A stretch of 64,000 nt of DNA. Origin: an uncultured Prevotellaceae bacterium. GTDB taxonomy: Bacteria > Bacteroidota > Bacteroidia > Bacteroidales > Bacteroidaceae. Both the position numbers and the translations under genes were made by a program. Positions 16,614 to 24,803 of this stretch are shown here, one piece after another. Each line of letters begins with the position of its first letter. The stretch's first letter is position 1. The notes under the pieces were generated by a model, which was not told where the DNA came from, did not search any database, and saw nothing but the letters and a program-made list of their open reading frames with translations. The stretch lies in the NCBI GenBank assembly GCA_902774815.1, contig CACYJV010000005.1, positions 62,001 through 126,000 on the forward strand, written 5' to 3'.

Positions 16614-17777
16614 TCATTCGCCGTAGATCTCGGCAAGTTTCTTGCCTAAGGCTTCGCCTCGCAGGTCGCGGGCAATGACTTTTCCCGTCGGGTCGACCAA
16701 CAGCGATGCTGGGATGGCGTTGATGCCATAGGTGGAGGCAGCGATGGTCTGCCAGAACTTCAGGTCAGAGAGGTGAACCCAGTTGAGTTCCTTCTCCTTG
16801 ATGGCCTTCACCCACGGCTCCTTGGCGCGATCGAACGACAGACCGACCACGTTGAATCCTTTGGGATGATACTTGTCGTAGTTAGCCTTCACGTTCGGCA
16901 TTTCTTGCATGCAGGGACCGCACCACGAAGCCCAGAAGTCGATGAGCACATAGTTGCCTTTGCCCACATATTCGCTGAGCTTGTGAGGATTGCCATCGAC
17001 GTCGTTCTCCTCGATATCGATGAACTGCTGTCCCACGATGGCCTGTTTCTTCTCCTCAGCCTCAACATACTTCTTCACGGGAGCCACCATTGGATGGCTG
17101 GCATAGGCATATTTGTCGCTGAGCAGTTCCTTCAGCTCAGCCAACTCGAAGTCGTACATGGAATTACGGATGAATGCAGCAGGGATAACGTTATCAGGAT
17201 TCTCCTTGATGATTTGCTTGCAAAGTGCCGTCTGCTCCTCCATGACAGGCTCAAGAGCGGCCTGGATGGCTGGAACCATCGCCTGCAGTTCCTCACGCGA
17301 CTTACCCTCGCGCTGAGCCTGCATGTAGGGTTCGATAAGCTGCTGCTGCTTTTTCTCCAACGCATTCATTTTCTGCATGTAGCCGCTGAACTTCTCGTTC
17401 AGGGCCGATCCTTTCAAAGTCCTGTTCGTCAGGTCCAGGGTGACAGGTGTGCCATCGACGATGAACAACGCAGGCTCATTGCCATCGGTGATGCCAAGGA
17501 AGGCATTCGGAGCAGCCTTGCTGGTAATGGAGAACTTGCCGTTCACAACCTTCGCGCTGTCGGCCAGTTCGCGTGGGTTCAGGGGATCGACTACATAAAC
17601 CATCTTGACGTCGGGGGCAGTCGTGCCGCTGACGGTATAGCCGACGGGCTCCACGCCTGTTTTCATGACCGTTCCCTGTGCTTTTTGCGGGACGATTTTC
17701 TTGGCAGGGACTGATTTCTGTGCACAAGCCGACAAACACAGCATGCCGACAAATGCTATTGCATAAATCTTTTTCAT
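16614..17777 (-). CDS. TlpA-like thioredoxin-fold lipoprotein (DUF4369 type)
   Basis: A 387-residue envelope protein. The signal peptide ends in a lipobox (MLCLSACAQ). An N-terminal beta-rich domain of the DUF4369 type (about residues 40-140) and a helical linker rich in Q, K and E (about 140-240) precede a C-terminal thioredoxin/AhpC-TSA fold with the redox motif WASWCGPCMQEMP and later GINAIPASLLVDPTGK (cis-Pro). Such proteins act as thiol oxidoreductases in the periplasm, often in stress or cytochrome maturation. It lies upstream (in transcription order) of the activase gene by 29 bases and could be co-transcribed. Confidence 0.88.
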   Translation of the reverse strand: MKKIYAIAFVGMLCLSACAQKSVPAKKIVPQKAQGTVMKTGVEPVGYTVSGTTAPDVKMVYVVDPLNPRELADSAKVVNGKFSITSKAAPNAFLGITDGNEPALFIVDGTPVTLDLTNRTLKGSALNEKFSGYMQKMNALEKKQQQLIEPYMQAQREGKSREELQAMVPAIQAALEPVMEEQTALCKQIIKENPDNVIPAAFIRNSMYDFELAELKELLSDKYAYASHPMVAPVKKYVEAEEKKQAIVGQQFIDIEENDVDGNPHKLSEYVGKGNYVLIDFWASWCGPCMQEMPNVKANYDKYHPKGFNVVGLSFDRAKEPWVKAIKEKELNWVHLSDLKFWQTIAASTYGINAIPASLLVDPTGKVIARDLRGEALGKKLAEIYGE

Positions 17778-17810
17778 TGTTTTTTCTATCTTTTTGTTAT
17801 TATTTCACCT

Positions 17811-17900
17811 GTAGGGGCAGACTCCTGTGTCTGCCCGGAATAAATGAGGATAGGATGGGGCTCCGTTGCACGGCGGGCAGACACTGGAGTCTGCCCCTAC
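17811..17900. repeat. Palindromic element with 26-bp arms
   Basis: Left arm 17811-17836 and right arm 17875-17900 are reverse complements with one mismatch. The arms start GTAGGGGCAGAC and end GTCTGCCC. The middle is 38 bases. It fills the gap between the TlpA-like and flavin reductase genes. A single-arm relative lies at 40308-40333. Confidence 0.9.
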
Positions 17901-17902
17901 GC

Positions 17903-18607
17903 TTACATGAACTTCTTGCCGGAACCCCAGGCATCGCCCACCTTTTCGCCCACGACACGATAGGTATTCTTCGACGAATCGAAGATGACAGGCTGCAGTT
18001 TGCCGAGGTCGATGTTGCCTTCCTCATCGAGAATGCTCTCGTCGGCACTCATGTTCACCACTTCGCCCACGACACGCGCACCGCCATTCTCGTCCTCATC
18101 GAAGGTTACGACACGACATTCCAATGCCATTTTATACTCATTGATAATCGGTGCATCGACATTCGGGCTCGGAGTGAACGTGAAACCTACATGAGCCACC
18201 TTGTCGGGCACGTCGTTACCAGAGACTGTGCCGAAGTAGTCGCTCTCGGCCACATCGTTCTTTGTGGCAAAGCTGATGGTGAAGGCCTTCTTCAAGCGAA
18301 TGTTGTCGGTGGTCTTGTGCTTCGACAGTTCAAAACAGATGTGCTTCGGACCGCACTGGCCACCCCATGCAGCCATCATCACATCGGGTGTGCCCTCGGC
18401 ATCCCATGTGGCAATCATCAAAGCGGGCAGCGGTGTGATCACAGTCTTGTCGGTGAAGTTCTTGCGACCTTCCACTTCCTTCACTTCCACCTTCTGTTCA
18501 GTGGGGTTTTCGTTGACGTTGGCATCGGCCTTCTGCTCCTTTGGCGAGCATGCCCCGCAGACAAGGGCTCCTGCCAGCAGCAGGATGTTGAGTGTTTGCT
18601 TTTTCAT
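17903..18607 (-). CDS. Flavin reductase-like lipoprotein
   Basis: A 234-residue protein with a lipoprotein signal peptide (MKKQTLNILLLAGALVCGAC) followed by a flavin-reductase-like FMN-binding split-barrel: TPLPALMIATWDAEGTPDVMMAAWGG, SFATKNDVAESDYFGTVSGND and VVGEVVNMSADESIL. The domain normally binds FMN and reduces flavins or metal chelates with NAD(P)H in the cytoplasm; an exported, lipid-anchored form suggests a different electron source or a scavenging role. The start at 18607 is chosen because it gives a complete signal peptide; an ATG 11 codons upstream exists. Its stop is 2 bases from the right arm of the palindromic element. Confidence 0.8.
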   Translation of the reverse strand: MKKQTLNILLLAGALVCGACSPKEQKADANVNENPTEQKVEVKEVEGRKNFTDKTVITPLPALMIATWDAEGTPDVMMAAWGGQCGPKHICFELSKHKTTDNIRLKKAFTISFATKNDVAESDYFGTVSGNDVPDKVAHVGFTFTPSPNVDAPIINEYKMALECRVVTFDEDENGGARVVGEVVNMSADESILDEEGNIDLGKLQPVIFDSSKNTYRVVGEKVGDAWGSGKKFM

Positions 18608-18704
18608 TTCTTTTCTATTTAATTGATTTATTGAGTTCAAAGCATTTCTTTTACCTTCATTGCACGGCCCTTTCGTTCCGTGGGAGGGCTGGTTTTGAGT
18701 GTCT

Positions 18705-19844
18705 TTACTTCACGAATTTCACCTTTGAGGCATCGCGTGGACGCGCATCGGGCTGCTCGTCGGGATAGCCGACGGCAATGATGTAGCACAGTTCATAGTC
18801 AGCAGGAATCTCAAGGCGTTCCATGAAGAAGCGGGCATCGGCATTCGACTTGAGGAATCGCACCGGTCCGCCCAGGCAACACGTACCCAAACCCAGCGCC
18901 TGAGCGGCCAACATGACGTTCTCGCCTAACAGTCCGGCATCCAACAAGCCACCTCCGCCAGCGGGAGTGCATACACAGATGAGGTTCGGGGCATTGCGGA
19001 ACATGTTCTTGAAGCCCGGATCGCGCTTCACCTGTTCAGCGTTTGCCTTCTTATAGACCTCGGTAACGTCATTGATGAGCTACTGATCCTCGACCACTCG
19101 CACAAGCCAAGGCTGTGCATTCATGCCGCTGGGGGCATTGATGGCACAACGTGCCAGCGTCAACAGCTTCTCGTGCTCAACAGGTTTGTCCAGATATTTG
19201 CGCACAGAGCGGCGTGCCATGATAGCCCCAATAACGGGATTCAGCTCGGCAGCCACTGCCATCTCAACGTTTTTCATGTCGTCGGTGGGCTCGAAACGCC
19301 TGATTACACGGCCGTCGGCAGTAACGAGAAACTTCGTAAAGTTCCACTTCACGTCGGACGACTTATCGTAATCGGCATTCTGACGGCGCAACATCTGGTC
19401 CATCATCTTACCCGTTGGATTGCTCAAGTCAAAGCCCTGGAATCCCTGCTGCGCCTTCAGGAAGGTGAACAGCGGCGATGCCTGTGGCCCATTGACATCG
19501 ATTTTGTCGAACTGCGGGAACTCTATGTCGTAGTTAGCAGTGCAAAACTCGTGGATCTCACGGATTGAGCCTGGCGCTTGCTGTCCAAACTGGTTGCAAG
19601 GAAAGTCGAGAATTTCGAGTCCCTCGGCATGATACTTCTTGTAGAGCGCCTCAAGTTCCGTGTACTGAGGCGTGAAACCGCAGCGGGTAGCGGTATTGAC
19701 GATGAGCAACACCTTCCCGCGATAATCGCCGAGCGACACATCGCGCCCGGCATCGTCCTTTACCTGAATGTCGTAGATGCCCTGTGCGGCAACTGTCAGC
19801 ATGCCTGCAGCCAACAGCAGGCAGATAGTAAGTAGTCGTTTCAT
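18705..19844 (-). pseudogene. Glutathione peroxidase-nitroreductase fusion interrupted by TAG
   Basis: One 380-codon reading frame holds a signal peptide (MKRLLTICLLLAAGMLTVAAQG), a glutathione-peroxidase domain (about 25-195: NTATRCGFTPQY with the peroxidatic Cys, DFPCNQFGQQAPGS, VKWNFTKFLV) and a nitroreductase domain (about 203-378: ARRSVRKYLDKPVEHEKLL, NAPSGMNAQPW, later GLLGENVMLAAQALGLGTC). Codon 255 (19080-19082) is TAG, in frame, inside the nitroreductase domain: ...RVVEDQ, stop, LINDVTEVYKK. Everything after continues in the same frame without another stop. A single C-to-T change from CAG would explain it. The peroxidase part may still be made alone. TAG ends other genes here (oadA, queF), so it is not a sense codon. 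Confidence 0.85.
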
Positions 19845-19871
19845 GTTGTGTTGTCTATAAGTTTACGTGCA

Positions 19872-19879
19872 CAAAAATA
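19872..19879 (-). promoter_or_regulatory. -7 box of the peroxidase-nitroreductase gene
   Basis: CAAAAATA on the plus strand reads TATTTTTG on the minus strand, 27 bases upstream of the ATG at 19844. No clear -33 match. Confidence 0.5.
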
Positions 19880-19974
19880 CAAAAAAAGCCCTTCATGCAA
19901 CGATTAGAGAAGTTAAAGAAATTAAAACTTAATGGTTTTTCGTGGAAAACGAAGGATTGTTGGACTTTATTTCG

Positions 19975-19982
19975 TACCTTTG
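19975..19982 (+). promoter_or_regulatory. -7 box of the queuosine operon
   Basis: TACCTTTG followed by CAG. It predicts a transcript start near 19989 and a leader of about 97 bases before the YhhQ start at 20086. Confidence 0.6.
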
Positions 19983-19988
19983 CAGCCC

Positions 19989-20085
19989 GAAATGCGGACA
20001 CCTCGTGTGTCTGACCGATAATTTTTCAAAACGACAGGGGTACTTGCGAAGTCGAAAGACCACCCCCTTAAACAAAACAAGACCA
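19989..20085 (+). promoter_or_regulatory. Structured 5' leader, candidate preQ1-type riboswitch
   Basis: The leader can form a hairpin GACAC/GTGTC (19997-20011) and a second, stronger one in which AGGGG (20036-20040) pairs with CCCCT (20064-20068), with an inner GTC-GAAA-GAC stem (20051-20060). The second hairpin ends 17 bases before the start codon. The downstream genes handle queuosine precursors, which are often riboswitch-controlled. The match to any known preQ1 class is not established. Confidence 0.35.
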
Positions 20086-20766
20086 ATGAACAAAAAGGTA
20101 AGTGTGCTTTTCTTGTTCCTCAGCCTTCTGTTCTGCGTGTGTCTTATCACGTCGAACCTGCTGGGAACAAAACAAATACAAGTGGGCCCCATAGCACTGA
20201 CGGGCGGAGTACTTGTGTTTCCCGTGAGTTACATCATCAACGACTGCGTGAGCGAAGTCTGGGGATTTCGCATGACGCGCCTGCTCATCTGGATGGGATT
20301 CCTGATGAACTTCTTCGTAGTGGCCGTTTGTGCGCTGTGCGACTGGATTCCCGGAGCCAGCTACTGGCAGTTCGACGAGCAGTTCCACTACGTTTTCGGA
20401 CTGGCACCACGCATTGCGCTGGCATCGTTCCTGGCTTTCCTCTGCGGATCGTTCGTCAATGCCTACGTGATGAGCCGTATGAAGGTGCGCGACCAAGGCC
20501 GCCGTTTCACGCTGCGGGCCGTTCTGAGCTCTGTCTTTGGCGAAGTCGTTGACTCGCTCATTTTCTTCCCGCTGGCATTGGGCGGCGTGATACCCTGGGA
20601 GGCCATGCCTGCCATGATGTTCTGGCAAGTTGTGCTGAAGACACTCTATGAGGTAATCGCCCTGCCGCTGACCATTCGCATCGTACGACGTGTGAAGCAG
20701 ATGGAACAGGTTGACGTCTACGATGAAAACATCAGCTACAACGTGCTGAAGGTGTTCTCACTTTAA
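20086..20766 (+). CDS. yhhQ: Queuosine precursor transporter (YhhQ, DUF165)
   Basis: A 226-residue inner-membrane protein with about six helices that imports queuosine precursors such as preQ0 or preQ1. Family motifs: ITSNLLGTKQI, GGVLVFPVSYIINDCVSEVWG, FRMTRLLIWMGFLMNF, FLAFLCGSFVNAYVMSRMK and LSSVFGEVVDSLIFFPLA. The start at 20086 (MNKKVSVLFL) is chosen because it begins the first helix; the longer reading starts upstream of the promoter. It is followed by queF after 72 bases, which supports a role in queuosine supply. Confidence 0.92.
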   Translation: MNKKVSVLFLFLSLLFCVCLITSNLLGTKQIQVGPIALTGGVLVFPVSYIINDCVSEVWGFRMTRLLIWMGFLMNFFVVAVCALCDWIPGASYWQFDEQFHYVFGLAPRIALASFLAFLCGSFVNAYVMSRMKVRDQGRRFTLRAVLSSVFGEVVDSLIFFPLALGGVIPWEAMPAMMFWQVVLKTLYEVIALPLTIRIVRRVKQMEQVDVYDENISYNVLKVFSL

Positions 20767-20838
20767 TCAAGGAGGAGCAAAGACACCGCTCTTGCTCCCT
20801 TCCTTTTGTCCATAAAACCCATAAGCAAAAAGAAAAAT

Positions 20839-21300
20839 ATGAGTGAAAACAGAAAAGAAGAGGGCCTGAAAGCCCTCGGCCGTGAGACCGGTTATCTGAA
20901 GACTTACAACCCTGAGGTGCTGGAAACCTTTGAAAACAAACACCCCAACAACGACTATTGGGTGCGTTTCAACTGCCCGGAGTTTACGTCGGTATGCCCC
21001 ATCACAGGCCAGCCCGACTTCGCTGAGATACGTATCGGCTACATTCCCGACCAGCGCATGGTTGAGTCGAAGAGCCTGAAGCTGTACCTTTTCTCCTTCC
21101 GCAACCATGGTGACTTCCACGAAGACTGCGTGAACATCATCATGAAGGACCTTGTCCGACTGATGGACCCGAAGTATCTGGAGGTGCGCGGCATCTTCAC
21201 GCCTCGCGGCGGCATCGCCATCTGGCCTTATGCCAACTATGGCCGACCCGGAACGAAATGGGCTGAGCTAGCAGAACGCCGCCTGATGGAGCAGGAGTAG
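20839..21300 (+). CDS. queF: NADPH-dependent 7-cyano-7-deazaguanine reductase
   Basis: A 153-residue cytoplasmic enzyme of the short (YkvM-type) QueF family, which reduces preQ0 to preQ1 in queuosine synthesis. The catalytic Cys53 and Asp60 are in [35 protein letters not shown] contains the substrate-binding SLK and the conserved Glu/His. The start at 20839 (MSENRKEEG) fits the family. It follows yhhQ on the same strand and probably shares its leader control. Confidence 0.95.
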   Translation: MSENRKEEGLKALGRETGYLKTYNPEVLETFENKHPNNDYWVRFNCPEFTSVCPITGQPDFAEIRIGYIPDQRMVESKSLKLYLFSFRNHGDFHEDCVNIIMKDLVRLMDPKYLEVRGIFTPRGGIAIWPYANYGRPGTKWAELAERRLMEQE

Positions 21301-21302
21301 CA

Positions 21303-21344
21303 GGTCATTGACCATCGGCCATCAACCATTGACGATTGAGATTT
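21303..21344. repeat. Degenerate 7-bp array (CCATC/CCATT type) after queF
   Basis: Six 7-bp units: GGTCATT, GACCATC, GGCCATC, AACCATT, GACGATT, GAGATTT. They begin 3 bases after the queF stop. Confidence 0.6.
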
Positions 21345-21417
21345 GGCCGAAGCAATAAAAAACGGATTGTTGCGTTATCATCTATGTAATTGATGAATGA
21401 ACAAAACAAATAAAATA

Positions 21418-22116
21418 ATGATGAAAAGACTATTCTTTCTCATAGCCGGGATGACGGTTACCCTCGTGGCTCAGGCACAACCCAGTGCAGGTAGCTTCTC
21501 CGTGATTCCCCGCTTAGGCGTCAACTTTGCCAATTTGACCAACAACGAGGTGGTGACCGACCTGATGAATCAGACACAGACGCTGAAATCGCGCATCAAA
21601 CCCGGTGTCGTGGCTGGTGTCGATGTGGAATATCAGGCCACCAACGAGCTTTCGCTGAGCCTGGGCATGCATTACAGCCAGCAAGGCTCGCGCTTTCCCG
21701 ACTTCGAGCGTAAGGACGACGGCCTCGTCGAAGGATTCAGCGACTGGCACAATGATTTTGACTACCTGAACGTACCACTTGTCTTCGGCTATCGCATCGT
21801 GAAAGGTTTCAGCGTCAAGGCAGGCGTGCAGCTCGGCATGCTGCTCAGCGCCAAGGAACACGTTTCCTATACGGAAATCATTCCTCTCGAAGACGGCAGT
21901 CGTCAGCAGGGCGATGCCGTTCCACGCGAGTCGGACATCAGCGAAACGTGCAAGAAGGTGGATTTGAGCATCCCCCTCGGCGTGAGCTATGAGTTTGAGA
22001 ACGTCATCATCGACGCACGCTACCTGTTTGGGCTCTCCAACATCTACAAAACCGACCTCGTGAAGTCGCGCAACAGCGTCGTCCAGCTCTCAGTGGGCTA
22101 TCGTTTCCAGCTGTAA
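21418..22116 (+). CDS. Outer-membrane beta-barrel protein (PorT-like)
   Basis: A protein of about 232 residues with a signal peptide (MKRLFFLIAGMTVTLVAQAQ) and alternating beta-strand pattern: FSVIPRLGVNFANLTN, KPGVVAGVDVEYQATNELSLSLGMHYSQQG, LNVPLVFGYRIVKGFSVKAGVQLGMLLSAKE, LSIPLGVSYEFENVIIDARYLFGLSNI, ending in SVGYRFQL with a C-terminal hydrophobic residue typical of barrels. It resembles the porin-family / PorT-like 8-stranded barrels of Bacteroidetes. Function unknown. Start codons at 21397, 21418 and 21421 are all in frame; the later ones give the cleaner signal peptide. It is followed by a strong terminator. Confidence 0.75.
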   Translation: MMKRLFFLIAGMTVTLVAQAQPSAGSFSVIPRLGVNFANLTNNEVVTDLMNQTQTLKSRIKPGVVAGVDVEYQATNELSLSLGMHYSQQGSRFPDFERKDDGLVEGFSDWHNDFDYLNVPLVFGYRIVKGFSVKAGVQLGMLLSAKEHVSYTEIIPLEDGSRQQGDAVPRESDISETCKKVDLSIPLGVSYEFENVIIDARYLFGLSNIYKTDLVKSRNSVVQLSVGYRFQL

Positions 22117-22200
22117 AGGAGCCGTTTCAAGTTGCTAAACGATAGCTTTGGGCACCAGAAAGCAGTGCTTTTTATATCATATCCCTGCTAGTTACAAGGC

Positions 22201-22249
22201 AAAAAGAAATCGGAAAGAATCTCTAATGAGTTTCTTTCCGATTTCTTTT
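22201..22249. terminator. Bidirectional terminator, 19-base arms
   Basis: Complementary arms at 22201-22219 and 22231-22249 (core AGAAATCGGAAAGAA / TTCTTTCCGATTTCT) with A- and T-rich ends, between the convergent barrel and DUF5606 genes. Confidence 0.85.
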
Positions 22250-22269
22250 GTCCTGTCTTACCGTAGAAA

Positions 22270-22710
22270 TTACTGTTTGGCGCGGTCGTCGACGTTATCG
22301 CCTTCAGTGGGAGCAAGGGTTCCTTCGAAGTCGGTGATGCCACTCTTCACGAGGATGTCGTACCACTGGATGAGCTTACGGATGTCGCTGTCGTGGACAC
22401 GGTCACGGTCGTAGTCGGGCAACACCTCGGCAAAGAAGCTGTGGAGTTCGTTGCTGCTTGCTTTCTTATAGTTGAGTGCGCAGGGTTTGTGCTCGGCCTT
22501 CTCGCCAAGGTTCTTCAGGACCTGCCAAAGCGGAACATCATCGCTGTCGGTGAACATAGCTATATCGCCAAGACTGGTGATGCGGTCGGTGCCAAATGCC
22601 GGCATGCGCTTCTTAGCCTCGTCAAGCGATTCCACAATCAGGTTCATTTTGCCACGGCTAACGAGGCGATAGAGTCCCGGTTTGCCGGCGATAGAGAGAA
22701 TTGTTTCCAT
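22270..22710 (-). CDS. DUF5606 family protein
   Basis: A 146-residue cytoplasmic protein. The N-terminal part LSIAGKPGLYRLVSRGKMNLIVESLDE...RMPAFG matches the Bacteroidetes DUF5606 pattern and looks like a small beta-barrel; the C-terminal half (SSNELHSFFAEVLPDYDRDRVHDSDIRKLIQWYDIL) is helical. The last residues are charged and low in complexity. Function is not known. It closes the nusB-yajC-cdaR-coaE operon, 46 bases after coaE, and its stop faces the terminator at 22201. Confidence 0.85.
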   Translation of the reverse strand: METILSIAGKPGLYRLVSRGKMNLIVESLDEAKKRMPAFGTDRITSLGDIAMFTDSDDVPLWQVLKNLGEKAEHKPCALNYKKASSNELHSFFAEVLPDYDRDRVHDSDIRKLIQWYDILVKSGITDFEGTLAPTEGDNVDDRAKQ

Positions 22711-22756
22711 TGTGTTCTTTTGTTTTTGTTTATTTTGCTTGTTAGTTGATTGACTT

Positions 22757-23344
22757 TTATTGATTAGCCGACTGGCTTAACTGTTCCAACAGGGTGTCAA
22801 CCTGCGGCTCAAGGGGTGCTTTGCCATCGTTGACGACAACAAAATCGCTGAGTGCCTCAACCTGTTCTTGCGGCATCTGCCTGTGAATCCACTCGAGCGC
22901 CTTCTCTGCGCTGATGCCATCGCGCCGCATGATGCGTTCAATGCGGACGTCGAGGGGAGCGCTGACGCAAACCACCTTGGCAAAGGGCACCCGACGATGG
23001 AAACCGCTATCGAAAAGGATGGCACTCTCAAGCCACTGCAGGCCGGAAGCCATGAAGTCGGCTGCCACGGCAGGATGAACCACCTCGTTGACAGCCTGCT
23101 TGTTCTCCTCCGAAGCCAGCAGAAACTCAGCCAGCACTCGTTTCTGGAGGATGCAACCACGATAGACGGCAGGTCCGACCAGTTGCCGCAACCCGCGGCG
23201 CAACGGTTCCGAGGTACGCATGAGCCGTTTGGCTGCAGCATCGCAGTCGTAGACCTCGATGCCATGCCTGTTCAGCAGTTGGCAGACAAACGACTTGCCG
23301 CTGCCAATGCCTCCCGTGATGGCTACGAAATGCCTGCTATCCAT
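22757..23344 (-). CDS. coaE: Dephospho-CoA kinase
   Basis: A 195-residue P-loop kinase that phosphorylates dephospho-CoA in the last step of coenzyme A synthesis. The Walker A motif GGIGSGKS is at residues 11-18; VYDCDAAAKRLM carries the Asp seen in the family (usually DxD), and RRDGISAEKALEWIHRQ forms the lid region. The start at 23344 (MDSRHFVAITGG) places the P-loop at the usual distance; a longer reading adds ten residues from 23374. It lies directly downstream of the YbbR-domain gene in the operon. Confidence 0.93.
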   Translation of the reverse strand: MDSRHFVAITGGIGSGKSFVCQLLNRHGIEVYDCDAAAKRLMRTSEPLRRGLRQLVGPAVYRGCILQKRVLAEFLLASEENKQAVNEVVHPAVAADFMASGLQWLESAILFDSGFHRRVPFAKVVCVSAPLDVRIERIMRRDGISAEKALEWIHRQMPQEQVEALSDFVVVNDGKAPLEPQVDTLLEQLSQSANQ

Positions 23345-23385
23345 AAACCGTAGAATTGATGGAGTCACTCCCAACGGCCCGTTTG

Positions 23386-24366
23386 CTATTGCTCAACCAG
23401 GTAATCGACCTGATTGATGTCGAGACGGGCATTGCGCACGTTGGCAGGTGTCTTCCTCAGATAGATGTTGCACTTATCGGTCTGGCCTTCAACGAGTTCG
23501 TTGTAGTCGGCCTCAACGCGGAAATGGTCGGCCTTTATTAGGCGATACTGGCTGGCTCCGACCACGAAACGCACCTTGACACGCGATGGGAACGTGCGCA
23601 ACACCTTCCCTTCAGGCATGTTCACCGCTTCAATAGGCACCTCGATGCTCTCCTCAGTGAGGATGTCAGCGCACAGCGTCACCTTCACTTCCGGCGGCAC
23701 CATCTTAGCTCCACGAATGGGACGCAGTGTAACCGTCTTCACAACGGTGTCCTCGAAGTTCTGGATGTGTAAGGGTAAAGTGCTGACAGAAGTAATGCTG
23801 TCGAGCACATTCCGATTGGCATAAACCGTCACCTTCGACGGTGAGATGATGGTTCGCGACAGGTAGAACTTCTTGTCGGGCACAACCGTACCGACCAGCT
23901 TTACCGGTAGCCGACGCGAAATGCCATGGTTGTAGTAGAACTCCAGCTTGTCGGGCTTCACACTGATCACCTTTGTCGAGCCATAGAGCTGCGTATTGAG
24001 CTGTTTGAGCAGGTCGGCCTGTGGGATAACGGCATGCCCGTTGTCCTTCGAGGTGTAGTTCTTGAACTGGAAGGTGATGGGAGTCAGGCCGTCGCCATAC
24101 ATATAGGCAGCCAGCGAGAATCCCTTGTCGCGCACAGTGATACGCACGGTGTCAGCCATTTCAGTGGTTATGACCACGTCGCGAGGCACACCAGTGAGCA
24201 CTACGGGCACTTCGAACTCGCGTTCGTACGACTCGTTGAGCGCCAGCAACAGCCAGAACGTGCCACTAACGGCAAGGAAAAACAAAAAGATGAGGAACTC
24301 CCTGTTCACAATACTGAGCAGGAAGCTCCCGATGAGTCTGTAGATCTTGACGAATTGCTCTTTCAC
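23386..24366 (-). CDS. YbbR-domain protein (CdaR-like)
   Basis: A 326-residue protein with one membrane helix near the N terminus (FLIFLFFLAVSGTFWLLLAL, about residues 24-43) and a periplasmic part with YbbR-like domains (FEVPVVLTGVPRDVVIT...VRITVRDKG, then RRLPVKLVG...VTVYANRNVLDSI, then IEVPIEAVNMPEGK). In Firmicutes YbbR/CdaR regulates the di-AMP cyclase CdaA; a diadenylate cyclase is not seen in this window. The position between yajC and coaE is a common Bacteroidetes gene order. Function in this phylum is inferred only. Confidence 0.85.
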   Translation of the reverse strand: MKEQFVKIYRLIGSFLLSIVNREFLIFLFFLAVSGTFWLLLALNESYEREFEVPVVLTGVPRDVVITTEMADTVRITVRDKGFSLAAYMYGDGLTPITFQFKNYTSKDNGHAVIPQADLLKQLNTQLYGSTKVISVKPDKLEFYYNHGISRRLPVKLVGTVVPDKKFYLSRTIISPSKVTVYANRNVLDSITSVSTLPLHIQNFEDTVVKTVTLRPIRGAKMVPPEVKVTLCADILTEESIEVPIEAVNMPEGKVLRTFPSRVKVRFVVGASQYRLIKADHFRVEADYNELVEGQTDKCNIYLRKTPANVRNARLDINQVDYLVEQ

Positions 24367-24448
24367 GATCGTCTTTCAGTCTTTCTGTTTTCGTTTACCG
24401 ATGGATACGCCTGCCTGTCAGCATGCCTTGTCGTCAGGAACGACGGCT

Positions 24449-24769
24449 TTAGGCGTTGGGTGTCTGCGAAGCAGCGTTGGCAAACACGTACGACTTATCG
24501 ACAGTGATGACCACGCCACGAGCGATTTCCACCTCAACGGTGTTGTCGGCAATGTTCACCCTTTTCACGATGCCATAGATACCGCCACCAGTAACCACCT
24601 TTGTGCCTTCGGCTATGGAGTTCTGGAACTGGCGAATCTCCTTCTGCCGCTTCTGTTGCGGACGAATCATGAAGAACCACATGATGGCGAAAATAGCCAA
24701 CATCATCAGCAGCATCGACATGCCGCCACCACCTTGTGCTGCCTGTGCAGCTAATACGATTGCATTCAT
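24449..24769 (-). CDS. yajC: Preprotein translocase subunit YajC
   Basis: A 106-residue inner-membrane protein, accessory subunit of the SecDF-YajC complex. A single N-terminal helix (MSMLLMMLAIFAIMWFFMI) is followed by the signature RPQQKRQKEIRQFQNSIAEGTKVVTGGGIYGIVKRV and a beta-rich C-terminal domain. It sits 34 bases downstream of nusB and 82 bases upstream of the YbbR gene, in a housekeeping operon. Confidence 0.95.
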   Translation of the reverse strand: MNAIVLAAQAAQGGGGMSMLLMMLAIFAIMWFFMIRPQQKRQKEIRQFQNSIAEGTKVVTGGGIYGIVKRVNIADNTVEVEIARGVVITVDKSYVFANAASQTPNA

Positions 24770-24803
24770 TGCTATATTTTTTTATTGTTATACTTCCTTA
24801 TTG

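Noticed and set aside
19080-19082. TAG as pyrrolysine or a reassigned sense codon
   Set aside because: TAG ends other intact genes in the window (oadA, queF), and no pyrrolysine genes are visible.
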